DNA of 64,000 bases, from contig DATAWG010000003.1 of assembly GCA_036267355.1 (NCBI GenBank), positions 62,001-126,000 of the forward strand, given 5' to 3'. This stretch comes from Pirellulales bacterium (GTDB lineage: Bacteria > Planctomycetota > Planctomycetia > Pirellulales > DATAWG01). Made by a program: the position numbers and the translations under genes. Shown here one piece after another: positions 36,941-45,790 of the stretch. The first letter of the stretch is position 1. Each line of letters begins with the position of its first letter. The notes under the pieces are model-generated. The model ran no database searches and was not told the origin of the DNA. It was given only the letters and a program-made list of their open reading frames with translations.

Positions 36941-38101
36941 CTACTTTGCCCCGGCGGCGCCGAGCCCGAGGGCGGCCAGCACCCGCGGATGCACCACCTG
37001 CCCGTCGCAAGCCACCAGCGTTTCGCGCGTGATTTCATCGTCGGTTTCCAGGGCAATTTTGCCGTCGCGGACCAAATGGGTGAGCAGGGTGGTGATGTTT
37101 TTGGCGAACATTTGACTGGCGTGAAACGGCACGTCGGCGGGCAGGTTCGCCGGTCCGAGGATGGTCAGGTTGCCGTGCTGAACGGTTTCGCCCGGTTTGG
37201 TCAATTCGCAGTTGCCGCCGCGCTCGGCGATGTCGACGATCACCGAGCCGGGCGGCATCGCGTCGGCCATTTCGCGTGTGATTAGCACCGGCGCCTTCTT
37301 CCCCGGTATGGCGGCCGTGGTGATGACCACATCGTTTTCGGCCACCACGCGGATCATCAATTCTCGTTGGCGGCGATAGAAGTTTTCGTCCATCGCTTGG
37401 GCATAGCCGCCTTGGCCTTCGGCGGCGGCGGTGTCGAGCGGCATTTCGACGAATTTGGCGCCGAGGCTTTGCACCTGTTCTTTCACCGCCGGCCGTACGT
37501 CGTAGGCCGACACGACGGCGCCAAGCCGCCGAGCCGTGGCGATCGCTTGCAATCCGGCCACCCCGGCGCCGACGATGAACACCTTGGTAGGCGTCACGGT
37601 GCCGGCGGCGGTGGTCAACATCGGAAACATCTTTCCAATCGTCGTGGCGGCAAGCAGCACGGCGCGGTAGCCCGCCAGCGTGGCCATCGAGGAAAGCACA
37701 TCCATGCTTTGGGCCCGCGTGATTCGTGGAATCAGTTCCAGGGCGAAGAGCGACACGCCGGTTTTCGCCAGTTCGGCGGCAGCCTGTGGATTCCAGAGCG
37801 GTTCGCACATGCCGATCACCACTTGGCCCGGATGCAGCAGCGCGAGATCGGCTCGCCCGGCCTCGGGATTGCAGCCCAGGGAGCGCACCTGCAAGAGGGT
37901 GTCGGCGGCGAAAGCTTCCTGGCGAGCGACGATTTTGGCCCCCCGGGCGGAAAATTGCTCGTCGGGAAATCCGGCCGGGATTCCCGCCCCGGCTTCGACG
38001 AGCACTTCCATCCCGGCCTTAACCAGCGACGGCACGACCGTCGGCACGAGCGCAACGCGTCGCTCACCGGGAAACGTTTCGCGGACGACGGCAATTTTCA
38101 T
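36941..38101 (-). CDS. pntAA: NAD(P) transhydrogenase alpha subunit, soluble part (PntAA)
   Basis: A 386-residue NAD(H)-binding domain I of proton-translocating transhydrogenase. Evidence: MKIAVVRETFPGERRVALVP at the start, the RQD-like loop RAQSMDVLSSMATLAGYRA, the dinucleotide loop VGAGVAGLQAIATA, SAYDVRPAVKEQVQSLGA and IPGKKAPVLITREMADAM. There is no membrane segment, so it corresponds to the three-subunit type and needs PntAB and PntB. Neither is in the window: the gene is followed convergently by mutS, 88 bases away, and preceded by livF, 137 bases away. The upstream open frame to 38809 overlaps livF and is not used. Confidence 0.88.
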   Translation of the reverse strand: MKIAVVRETFPGERRVALVPTVVPSLVKAGMEVLVEAGAGIPAGFPDEQFSARGAKIVARQEAFAADTLLQVRSLGCNPEAGRADLALLHPGQVVIGMCEPLWNPQAAAELAKTGVSLFALELIPRITRAQSMDVLSSMATLAGYRAVLLAATTIGKMFPMLTTAAGTVTPTKVFIVGAGVAGLQAIATARRLGAVVSAYDVRPAVKEQVQSLGAKFVEMPLDTAAAEGQGGYAQAMDENFYRRQRELMIRVVAENDVVITTAAIPGKKAPVLITREMADAMPPGSVIVDIAERGGNCELTKPGETVQHGNLTILGPANLPADVPFHASQMFAKNITTLLTHLVRDGKIALETDDEITRETLVACDGQVVHPRVLAALGLGAAGAK

Positions 38102-38238
38102 AAGGCTTCGATGATCGGTCAGAGAGTGGTTGTTGCTGTGCCGGCGATTGGTATTGCCGACCATACTAACCAGAAGCCCAAACGAGGGCGACACCTCGAT
38201 CGCGCAATTTTCGGCAGATTGCCGAAGTGCAGCCGCCG

Positions 38239-38952
38239 CTATTCGCCGAGATACGCGTCTTTCACGCGTTGGTCGGCCACCAGGCTGGCGGCCGGCCCGG
38301 AGAGCGTGATCCGGCCGGTTTCCATCACATAGCCGCGAGCAGCGATTTTGAGGGCCATTCGGGCATTTTGCTCGACCAGCAGCACGGCAATCCCACGAGC
38401 GTTCAACGTGCGGATGCAATCGAAGATCGTCGCCACCACCAGCGGCGCCAAACCGAGCGACGGTTCGTCCAAGATCAGCAGTCGGGGCCGGCCCATGATG
38501 GCCCGCGCCACGGCCAGCATCTGCTGTTCGCCGCCGGAAAGTGTGCCGCCGGCCTGCTTCGCTCGTTGGCGAAGGATTGGAAACAGCGCAAACGCCTGTT
38601 CCAAATCGTCTTTGACGCCGCGCGGATCGGAGCGCGTGAAAGCGCCCATCTGCAGGTTTTCGAGCACCGTGAGACGCGGGAAAATCTTCCGCCCCTCGGG
38701 ACAATGACACAACCCACGGCGGACAATTTGATCCGCGGCAACGTTTTGCAATTCTTGGCCGTCGAACCGCACCCGGCCCGACCAGATCCGATTCACGCCG
38801 GAAACGCACATCAGCGTCGACGTCTTGCCGGCGCCGTTGGCTCCGATAATCGTGACGATTTCGCCCGCGCCCACTTCGATCGAAATGCCCTTGAGCACCT
38901 CAATCGGCCCATAGCCGGAATGCAGATCCTCGATTTCCAATAGAGCGGGCAT
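38239..38952 (-). CDS. livF: Branched-chain amino acid-type ABC transporter ATPase LivF
   Basis: A 237-residue nucleotide-binding subunit. Walker A is GANGAGKTS, the Q-loop region reads CPEGRKIFPRLTV, the signature is LSGGEQQ, Walker B LLILDEPSLGLAP and the switch histidine is replaced by the LLVEQNA form typical of LivF. Size is normal. It is last of five liv genes on the minus strand and pairs with the unusual LivG at 39017. A dispersed GCGAAACCGCAAGCG module occupies the 64-base livG-livF gap. Confidence 0.93.
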   Translation of the reverse strand: MPALLEIEDLHSGYGPIEVLKGISIEVGAGEIVTIIGANGAGKTSTLMCVSGVNRIWSGRVRFDGQELQNVAADQIVRRGLCHCPEGRKIFPRLTVLENLQMGAFTRSDPRGVKDDLEQAFALFPILRQRAKQAGGTLSGGEQQMLAVARAIMGRPRLLILDEPSLGLAPLVVATIFDCIRTLNARGIAVLLVEQNARMALKIAARGYVMETGRITLSGPAASLVADQRVKDAYLGE

Positions 38953-39016
38953 GGCAACGTTCAGTGATTCGGGAGTGGGGCCTGTATCGCGCTTGCGGTT
39001 TCGCGCGTCGCCGAGC

Positions 39017-40414
39017 CTACGATGTTTCTTCCTGCCCCAAATACGCCGCGATCACCTTTGGATTGGCCCGCACTTCGGCGGGCGTTCCCTCGGCGATTTT
39101 CACGCCGTGGTCCAATACGGCAATGCGGTCGGAAATGCCCATCACCACATTCATATGATGCTCGATCAAGAGCACCGTGGCGCCGCGGTCGCGGATGCCG
39201 CGGATCAACTGCGTGAGTTCGACCGATTCGGTCGGATTCATTCCAGCAGCCGGCTCGTCCAACAGCAACAGCTTCGGTCGCAGGGCCAAGGCGCGGGCAA
39301 TCTCCAATCGCCGCTGCTGGCCGTAGGCGAGCGAGCCGGCGAGCGACGACGCCCGGGATTGCAAACCGACGATGCCGAGCACATCGAACGCCAGACGGGC
39401 CGATTCGCGCTCGTCCGCATGCTTGAGCCATTGGGCGCGGCCGAGCATCGCGAACGGTGGAAGCAGCAGCAACAGGAGGAATTTGGTCGTTCTCGGCGGT
39501 CCGGGCGGCAACATCGCGGGAACGGCGACCAATGCCAGCCCGCCGGCCACGAACAGCCAAACGACCGCGAACGTCAGCCACCGCCGCACGCCGCGCCCCA
39601 GCCGGCGATCGATCGCCACCTGCACGTTTTCCAGCACGGTCATGCTCGATAGCAAGCGGATATTTTGGAACGTGCGGGCGATACCGCCGCCGGCGATCAC
39701 GTCAGGCGTTCGCCGCGATCGGCTCCATATTGCAAACGAACCGGCGCTGCCGACCAGCAGTCCAAGGATCGCGGCAATCCACTCGATGCGCAATTGCGAG
39801 GCACGGGCAGCAGCCACATCGGCCAGCATTTGCGGATTGGCCAACAGTCGCCTTGTGCCGCCGGCGGGCCCCGCGCCGACCGACCTGCCGTCGATTAACC
39901 GTTGGAAATAGACCGACATGATCCACGCCTGCGAGCGCTCATCGGCCACGCCAAGAACAGGCCGCGACGCGTCCCAGGGGACGACGGCCCACCGGCCTTT
40001 CCATCGCTCCGTGGCCAATTGGCCGCTCATGTAGCCGCGGAAATCGGCCCAGGCCTGTTTCGCCGAAAACCCAGCAGGGCCTTCCTGCATGTTGCGCACG
40101 ATCGTCGCCCGCCAGAGTTGGTTGATATCGACCGATAGCAACAGTGCGGCAATGCTCGTGGCAATGCCGATCGCGGCGCAGAACAGCACCACGCGAAATC
40201 CAAACGGTCGCCGCAAGTCGCTGCCGCCGCATTGGATCGTGCCCGTGGTCGGTTCGTAGATGCCGGTGATCGTGTTGAAAACGGTCGTCTTGCCGGCGCC
40301 ATTGGGCCCGATCACGGAAAAGATCGAATCCCGCGGCACGTCGAGATCCACATCGCTAACGGCCGTCAGGCCGCCGAATCGCATCGTGAGCTTGTGGACT
40401 TCGAGCAGGGGCAT
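39017..40414 (-). CDS. livG: LivG-type ABC ATPase carrying two membrane-spanning insertions
   Basis: A 465-residue ATPase, about 200 residues longer than usual LivG (near 255). The cassette is complete but split: Walker A GPNGAGKT (36-43), Q-loop in ARTFQNIRLL (Q250), signature LAYGQQRRLEIARAL (from 362), Walker B KLLLLDEP (381-388), D-loop region AAGMNPTE and switch H419 in LIEHHM. Insertion 1 (about 71-240) replaces the short Walker A-to-Q-loop link and has two hydrophobic helices (73-94 and 211-230) around a roughly 115-residue polar loop. Insertion 2 (about 275-330) adds a second hydrophobic hairpin (278-301, 311-327) in the helical subdomain. Both hairpins would return the cassette to the cytosol. 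It lies between livM and livF. Confidence 0.88.
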   Translation of the reverse strand: MPLLEVHKLTMRFGGLTAVSDVDLDVPRDSIFSVIGPNGAGKTTVFNTITGIYEPTTGTIQCGGSDLRRPFGFRVVLFCAAIGIATSIAALLLSVDINQLWRATIVRNMQEGPAGFSAKQAWADFRGYMSGQLATERWKGRWAVVPWDASRPVLGVADERSQAWIMSVYFQRLIDGRSVGAGPAGGTRRLLANPQMLADVAAARASQLRIEWIAAILGLLVGSAGSFAIWSRSRRTPDVIAGGGIARTFQNIRLLSSMTVLENVQVAIDRRLGRGVRRWLTFAVVWLFVAGGLALVAVPAMLPPGPPRTTKFLLLLLLPPFAMLGRAQWLKHADERESARLAFDVLGIVGLQSRASSLAGSLAYGQQRRLEIARALALRPKLLLLDEPAAGMNPTESVELTQLIRGIRDRGATVLLIEHHMNVVMGISDRIAVLDHGVKIAEGTPAEVRANPKVIAAYLGQEETS

Positions 40415-40425
40415 CGGAGGAAGGC

Positions 40426-40453
40426 TGAGGGTGAGGGTGAGGGTGAGGGTGAG
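40426..40453. repeat. GAGGGT tandem repeat
   Basis: Four GAGGGT units in a row, just upstream of the livG ATG, in the 82-base livM-livG gap. It may affect ribosome access in the shared transcript, as it is C-rich on the coding strand. Confidence 0.7.
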
Positions 40454-40496
40454 CGGTTAGGGACGCGCGGGCGGTAGGCAGCGCTGCGCGGCGGAG

Positions 40497-41630
40497 CTAG
40501 GGGAGGTCTTTGGGTTCTATGTTCGAGGCGGGGGCGTGGTATTCGTGTTGGATGCGGCGCGAGGGCAATAGGCCTTCAGGGCGGAAGCGGACCATCAGAA
40601 TCAGCACCACCCCGAACGTGAGCAGGTTCCACTGCTTCAGCGTCAGCGACCAATGCAAGGCGTGGGCCCATTGGTCCAACTGCGGAACCAAGATCAGTTC
40701 ATATCCCTGCAACAGCAGCACGCCAAGCAACACGCCCCGAATGCTCCCGAGGCCGCCAAGGATCAGGCAGCACAACACGGTGATCGAAAGATTGAAGCTG
40801 TACGTGTGCGGATCGGAAGTAGTGGCCAGCTTGGTGGCGAACATGCCCCCGGCCAGACCGGCGAGCGCTGCGCTCAAGGCAAATGCGGCAAGCTTCACGC
40901 GCGTCGCCGGGATGCCCAAGCAGGTGGCAGCCAGTTCGTCTTCGCGAATCGCCACCCACGCTCGCCCGAGCCGCGAATTCTCCAAATTTCGCAACAGCAG
41001 AACCACGCCGGCCAGGATCGCCAACGAGAGAAAATAAAACGGCCGGTAGTCGTTCTGAAACGTGATCGGCCGATGCAACAGCGAACTCAACCAGGCGGGC
41101 ATCGCCGGCGGGGGCAGCGGGTTGAGCGTTTTCATGCCGCCCGTGATGGCGTCGAGATTCTTGAGCGCGACATTCACGACTTCGCCGAACCCGAGCGTCA
41201 CCAGCGCGAGATAATCGCCGCGGAGCCGAATCGTCGGGGCGGCGAGGATCAACCCCGCCAGCCCGGCGCCAAACGTGGCAAGCACGATCGCGGCGCTGAA
41301 GCTGAGTTGAAAGGGATACGCGCCCACGGTGAGGATGCCGATGATGTAGGCCCCGATGCCGAAGAAGGCCGCGATTCCCAAGTGCAACAAGCCGGCGTAT
41401 CCGACGACGACATTGAGCCCCAGCGCAAGAATCGCGAAGACGAACAGGTCGGTGATGCTGCCGCCGACGGTGGTTTTTTGCCCAAGCACGAACGGCAGCA
41501 GCACGAACACGATCAGAGCCGCAAGCTCGGGAAGGAAGTGCCCCCACCGCGGCCGCGCGATGCGATTGGGCACGGGAGCCGCGGGGGTCGGCGGGATTTG
41601 GGCCACAGAATTAACGGCCTGTTCGCTCAT
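40497..41630 (-). CDS. livM: Branched-chain amino acid-type ABC permease LivM
   Basis: A 377-residue permease with about nine hydrophobic helices. Family segments are ILALGLNVVVGYAGLLHLG, FFGIGAYI, LRGDYLALVTLGFGEVV and the cytoplasmic coupling region GRAWVAIREDELAATCLGI, then MVRFRPEGLLPSRR near the end. It forms the channel with LivH. The gene lies between livH and livG, all on the minus strand. The 246-base gap to livH holds a palindromic repeat, so the operon may be processed there. Confidence 0.92.
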   Translation of the reverse strand: MSEQAVNSVAQIPPTPAAPVPNRIARPRWGHFLPELAALIVFVLLPFVLGQKTTVGGSITDLFVFAILALGLNVVVGYAGLLHLGIAAFFGIGAYIIGILTVGAYPFQLSFSAAIVLATFGAGLAGLILAAPTIRLRGDYLALVTLGFGEVVNVALKNLDAITGGMKTLNPLPPPAMPAWLSSLLHRPITFQNDYRPFYFLSLAILAGVVLLLRNLENSRLGRAWVAIREDELAATCLGIPATRVKLAAFALSAALAGLAGGMFATKLATTSDPHTYSFNLSITVLCCLILGGLGSIRGVLLGVLLLQGYELILVPQLDQWAHALHWSLTLKQWNLLTFGVVLILMVRFRPEGLLPSRRIQHEYHAPASNIEPKDLP

Positions 41631-41715
41631 CGTGATTCAGCACCGCATGGTTTAGTTCTGCCGCTCGACACTCGTTAGACGGCCCTACCCTAGACATCGC
41701 GTTTTGGCATCGCCC

Positions 41716-41778
41716 CCTCGCTAACGCTTCGGGCTAGTGTGCGACTCGGCGGAATACTAGCCCGAAGCGTAAGCGAGG
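41716..41778. repeat. CGCTAACGCTTCGGGCTA palindrome
   Basis: Arms of 23 bases (41716-41738 and 41756-41778) pair with one mismatch. The module is the one seen in direct copies at 3301-3551 and 6707-6885, here as a complete inverted pair in the livH-livM gap. Confidence 0.85.
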
Positions 41779-41876
41779 AACGGCCCCAACTCCGAATTCA
41801 CTTTTCTTTCCAGCCCGTCAGCGGGGCACGCTGCCGCACAATCCTGCAGCGGCACCTCGACGCATGCCGCCGCGCA

Positions 41877-42851
41877 TCACACTTTTTCTCTCGCCCGTTC
41901 GCCGAGCAAACCGGTCGGGCGGAACACGAGGATTACGATCAGGATGCCGAAGATCAAGGCGTCGACCCAGTGCTGGCTGACGTAGCCAATGCCCAGCGAT
42001 CGAACCACCCCGATCACCAATCCGCCCAGCACGGCACCAGGGATATTGCCGATGCCGCCCAACACCGCGGCCGTAAATGCGTACAGCCCGGTCTTGTAGC
42101 CCATCTGGAATTGGATCGTGTTGATATACAGTCCGTAGGTCACACTGGCGATGCCGGCCAGGCCGCCGCCGATGAGAAAGGTGGCCCCGATGACGCGTTC
42201 GACCGGAATGCCCATTAGCCGGGCCGCGACCGGGTCTTGCGACGTGGCCCGCATCGCCCGGCCCAGCTTCGACCGCTTGACCAGGATCGTCAGGCCGATC
42301 ATCGTCGGCACCACGACGAGCACCAGCAGCAGATCCTTGAGCGTGAATTGCAGCTCGTTCAAGTGCAGCGGCAACGACAAGCCCTCCAGCAGATTCTTGC
42401 GCGGGATTAGATCGGGAAAATCGCGATCGGCCGAGCCGCCCCACAACTGCCCGATGTTCATGAACGAAAACGAGACGCCGATGGCCGACACCAGCGGGGC
42501 AAGCTTCGGCGCATTGCGGAGCGGCTTATAGACGACCCGGTCGACCGACCAATTCAGACCCGCGCCGAATAGCGGCGTGAGCACTAGGATCAGCAGAATT
42601 CCGCCAATCGTGGCCGCCGGGCCCGCGCCTTCCAAGTGCAGCAGGCCGAGTAGCGTCAGGGCAAAAAAAGAGCCCAGCATGAACAAATCGCCGTGCGCGA
42701 AGTTGATCAGCCCAATGATCCCGTAGACCATCGTGTAGCCGAGAGCGATCAGGGCGATCAGGGCCCCAAACGTCAGTCCGTTGATGCACTGCTGAAGAAA
42801 TTCAACGTGCCAATACGAGGCATCCGCGGCAGCGAGCAAATGGGGCATCAT
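41877..42851 (-). CDS. livH: Branched-chain amino acid-type ABC permease LivH
   Basis: A 324-residue permease with about eight hydrophobic helices. GLTFGALIALIALGYTMVYG, INFAHGDLFMLGSF, the coupling loop GRAMRATSQDPVAARLMGI and AAVLGGIGNIPGAVLGG are all standard LivH sequence. The frame extends upstream to a GTG at 42911 inside a degenerate palindrome; the paired ATGs at 42851/42848 give the normal N-terminus. It follows livK with a 246-base gap. Confidence 0.92.
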   Translation of the reverse strand: MMPHLLAAADASYWHVEFLQQCINGLTFGALIALIALGYTMVYGIIGLINFAHGDLFMLGSFFALTLLGLLHLEGAGPAATIGGILLILVLTPLFGAGLNWSVDRVVYKPLRNAPKLAPLVSAIGVSFSFMNIGQLWGGSADRDFPDLIPRKNLLEGLSLPLHLNELQFTLKDLLLVLVVVPTMIGLTILVKRSKLGRAMRATSQDPVAARLMGIPVERVIGATFLIGGGLAGIASVTYGLYINTIQFQMGYKTGLYAFTAAVLGGIGNIPGAVLGGLVIGVVRSLGIGYVSQHWVDALIFGILIVILVFRPTGLLGERAREKV

Positions 42852-42908
42852 GCGGCGGGCCTGGGGAATCGGACGATTGACGCGCGGATGCAATCGCAAA
42901 CCACGAAC

Positions 42909-43093
42909 CACGTAGCCGGCACTCTCCGCGTGCCGTCGGCGATGCCGATTCGCTCACCGTTGCAATCAGACACCGCTAAAACTCTGCTCCATCAACCATC
43001 CGCATTTCCCATTCTTGCTCGCCGTCGAATCGCTCGAACGGCACGGTGGCACGCGTTTCAAGCGGCCGACCGCAAACGGAGCGTGCCTGCTAC
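42909..43093. repeat. Degenerate copy of the large palindrome in the livK-livH gap
   Basis: A left-arm-like segment (GTAGCCGGCACTCTCCGCGT at about 42912) and a right-arm-like segment (ACGGAGCGTGCCTGCTAC ending near 43092) lie 130 bases apart with several substitutions. They are read as a decayed, internally expanded copy of the 3719-4280 family. Confidence 0.55.
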
Positions 43094-43097
43094 AATA

Positions 43098-44420
43098 TCA
43101 GTCGCCGAGAAGTCTGTCGAATTCGAACTTGCCGCGGCGAACGATATTGCCGCTCAGCCGGTGGAGCGTCGTGTCGCCGTTGGCGTCGAACGACCATGTG
43201 CCGAGCGCACCATGGAAATCGCGGATCGCCAGGCATGCGGCAATGATCGCCGCGCGGTCTTTGCTGCCGGCTCGACGGATCGCTTCCAGCGCCACCTTCG
43301 CGGCTTCATAGCCATACACGGCGTAAGCCTCGGGCAGATGGCCGAACCGCTGCTTGTAGTGGTCGACGAACTGTTTTTGAGCCGCATGCTTTTCGTTGAA
43401 CGCCTTGTCGCCGGTTTCAAATGCTTCTGAAGGCAAGCCGCCGAACGTGACGTAGCAGCGCCCGTTCAAATTCTCGGCCCCGGCCGATTCGATAAAGCCC
43501 TGTTCCATGCATCCGTCGGGCACCATCAGCTTCGCTTTCAGCCCAACAGCGACCATGTCTTTGGCGATCTGGCCCCCCTTCGTTTCCGTCGTGCCGCCGA
43601 AATAGATCAGATCGGGGTGCAGGGCCTTGATGCGCGTCATCAGCGAACGGAATTCGAGTTCATGAGCATCGACGCTGTCGTAGCCGATCACGTTCAATCC
43701 AATATCGTCGCAGCGTTGGGCGAACAGTTGGGCGAGCCCTTGGCCATACACCTCTTGGTCGTCGAGCACGAAGATTCGCTTCATGCCCATCGCCTTCGCC
43801 CAATCGGCGCCCAAGGGGCCTTGCAGATCGTCGGTCGGCACGACGCGGACGTAGTTGATTTTGCCGGTGGGGCGATACACGCCCGGCTCGCGCGGATCGA
43901 ATGGGTTCGGCTTGGTCAGGCCCGGAGAGGTGTTCGACGGGCTGATCATCAGCAGCCCGGATATCTTGCCGTTCGGGCTGCCATCCGCCGTGGCCTGGTT
44001 CAAGATGGGCATCGAGATTTTGGCGGCCCCGGAATTGTAGGGGCCGATGTAGATCATTACATCGGGATCGGCGGTCGCGGCGTTGGCGTTGGCGGTTTCC
44101 AACTCGGGGGTCCATTCGCCGGCCGATGCCGTGGCGTCGTCGCGATCGACGTAGTCGATTCGAAAATCACCGACCCGGTCATGCGCTTCTTCGAGCGCCA
44201 TGCGGATGCCATTGACGATCGTGTCGGTTTGCTGGCGGGCGCTGCCGGTGCGCGGAAGGCTGGACACGATGCGGATCAGGCGCGGATCGCCTTGCTTGGC
44301 CGGCGATGTGGTGGAATCGTTCGCGGCGCCGCTGACCGCTCGCTCGGCGCAGCCGGCCAGCAGTGTTGAAGCGATGGCAAAGGTCCAAAAGAGCGGAGAC
44401 CGAATGGCTGCCATATTCAT
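43098..44420 (-). CDS. livK: Branched-chain amino acid-type ABC substrate-binding lipoprotein
   Basis: A 440-residue periplasmic-binding protein type 1. The signal peptide ends in the lipobox LLAGC (lipidated C24), so it is membrane-anchored. The mature domain shows RIVSSLPRTGSARQQTDTIV, IYIGPYNSGAAKISMP and LKALHPDLIYFGGTTETKGG, the expected two-lobe pattern. The ligand may be an amino acid or a related compound; sequence alone does not decide. It is first of the liv genes on the minus strand, so its product would feed LivHMGF. Confidence 0.88.
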   Translation of the reverse strand: MNMAAIRSPLFWTFAIASTLLAGCAERAVSGAANDSTTSPAKQGDPRLIRIVSSLPRTGSARQQTDTIVNGIRMALEEAHDRVGDFRIDYVDRDDATASAGEWTPELETANANAATADPDVMIYIGPYNSGAAKISMPILNQATADGSPNGKISGLLMISPSNTSPGLTKPNPFDPREPGVYRPTGKINYVRVVPTDDLQGPLGADWAKAMGMKRIFVLDDQEVYGQGLAQLFAQRCDDIGLNVIGYDSVDAHELEFRSLMTRIKALHPDLIYFGGTTETKGGQIAKDMVAVGLKAKLMVPDGCMEQGFIESAGAENLNGRCYVTFGGLPSEAFETGDKAFNEKHAAQKQFVDHYKQRFGHLPEAYAVYGYEAAKVALEAIRRAGSKDRAAIIAACLAIRDFHGALGTWSFDANGDTTLHRLSGNIVRRGKFEFDRLLGD

Positions 44421-44563
44421 TCCCGAGAAGCGAATCGCCTGCTGGGCGCTGGCATTTTAGAGGCTATGCCGCCGGGGCGTCAATTGTTGCACGGCGAGCG
44501 GTGTGCGAATACCGCTGCTTCACGCGGATCGGACATGCTGCTACCAGCATTTTGCGGCTTGAG

Positions 44564-45403
44564 TCAAGCGGTCGTGCTTGATGGGCGTCGAGAATCCGAC
44601 CAGCGCGACATCGCCGGCCGATCGCCGGGCGGCAACCGATGGCCGATTTGGAAATGCAGCAGCACCGCCAGAAGCGTCAGGGCCAGCCCGGCCAGCATAC
44701 GGTTCAAGATCAGGTGGGCCATGTGCGGGTGCATGGCCGTCGCCGGTGGTCCGCAGACGAAGCCCAGGACCGTCAGCACCATGGTGAGGCCCCAACCGCC
44801 CCAAAGAAGTCGTCGGCTGCGGGTCCAGGCACAGAAAAACAGCGGCACGATGTAAAGGATTGCGAAATAGTAATTGGCGGGCGAGAAAAAATCCGCGAGC
44901 GCGATCCCCGCCGCGAACGCCACGCCGAGGAGCACGGCCAGCGTTTCGTCGGTCTCTTCTTCCTCGCGCCGCATCGATTCGGGAATCTCAACGTCGGCGC
45001 TCAAGCTTGCCGTCGACATCCGCAGCTTCAGCAGCACTTCCAACATGCATATCGTCAGCACCACGAAGGTGCGGTTGACGAGATGAAAGTCGAACGGGGT
45101 TTGAGCCGCCGGGCTGCCTGCCGAATAGAGGGCCCATTTGAGAAAGTAGACCGCATATACGGCCACGACCAACGCGACCGTTACCCAGCGGAGCGAATTC
45201 GCGTATCCGGCCCGAACCAATACGACGAGCGGCACGGCATAAAGAATCGAGACAATCACGCCCCGAGAACCGATATCCGCGATCGTGAACAGCGCCAACA
45301 ACGCAATTGCCGCGGCCATCAATCCGCGAGACTTGACCGGAGCTTCGACGGCCGACTCCAAGCGAGGTTGTCTCTCGGCAACGGGCTTACTCATGAATAT
45401 CAT
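44564..45403 (-). CDS. Membrane protein with duplicated sensor-like half
   Basis: A 279-residue protein with about eight hydrophobic helices in two similar halves. ILYAVPLVVLVRAGYANSLR in the first half matches ILYIVPLFFCAWTRSRRLL in the second; HLVNRTFVVLTI matches HLILNRMLAGLAL. Each half resembles the four-helix membrane sensor regions (MASE-like) found before histidine kinases and cyclases, but no enzymatic domain follows. An acidic linker (EEEETDE) joins the halves. The start may be 45403 or 45394; neither has a ribosome site. It lies alone next to the restriction-modification island and has no clear partner. Confidence 0.6.
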   Translation of the reverse strand: MIFMSKPVAERQPRLESAVEAPVKSRGLMAAAIALLALFTIADIGSRGVIVSILYAVPLVVLVRAGYANSLRWVTVALVVAVYAVYFLKWALYSAGSPAAQTPFDFHLVNRTFVVLTICMLEVLLKLRMSTASLSADVEIPESMRREEEETDETLAVLLGVAFAAGIALADFFSPANYYFAILYIVPLFFCAWTRSRRLLWGGWGLTMVLTVLGFVCGPPATAMHPHMAHLILNRMLAGLALTLLAVLLHFQIGHRLPPGDRPAMSRWSDSRRPSSTTA

Positions 45404-45694
45404 TTTCGAATTACGTTCAACACGTTGAGCCCCGAACCACGCGACATTCTATTGTGCCGGTCTGGCCAGATCGGCAAATACCAATTCAACACTTCAAAGG
45501 TAGCTGGAGTATCGCCGGTTTTCTACATTTTCGGCGATATTTCTATTTGTAATGGTTGTGCGGGGATGGCGGAAACCAGTAGCCGAAAACGAAGAAAGCG
45601 ACGATTCGGCAAGCGATTCACAAAAACGCGCGGCAAGCGTTGCGGTGGGTGTTCGCAAAACCGTGCGTGCCCTGGGCACTATTTCCGGCAGGCG
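45404..45694. other. Intergenic region left of the restriction-modification island
   Basis: About 290 bases with no supported gene. It is more AT-rich than its surroundings near 45400-45560. Before the island entered, it would have been the DNA directly downstream of the giant gene. Confidence 0.5.
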
Positions 45695-45790
45695 CCTACG
45701 GCCCGCGATCTTCCAGCAGCTTGACCTCCCACTTGGCCAATTGGGCCTGAATCTCGTCCCAACTCAACGAGACGCGCGGGAAGCCTTTCA
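45695..45790 (-). pseudogene. Duplicated 3' end of the giant gene (left 96-bp direct repeat)
   Basis: These 96 bases are identical to 48848-48943. On the minus strand they encode the last 31 residues (LKGFPRVSLSWDEIQAQL onward to EDRGP and stop) of the 1414-residue protein, cut off from the rest of the gene by the inserted cassette. Its first three bases in that direction, TGA, also serve as the stop codon of vsr. Confidence 0.92.

Noticed and set aside
36941-38809. 622-codon version of the transhydrogenase gene
   Set aside because: The extra N-terminal part overlaps livF on the same strand in another frame and does not resemble any protein. MKIAVVRE at 38101 is the family start.
40426-40453. 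GAGGGT repeats as telomere-like or G-quadruplex control element
   Set aside because: Four units only. Similar purine runs are common between genes in this window, and nothing specific supports a structural role.
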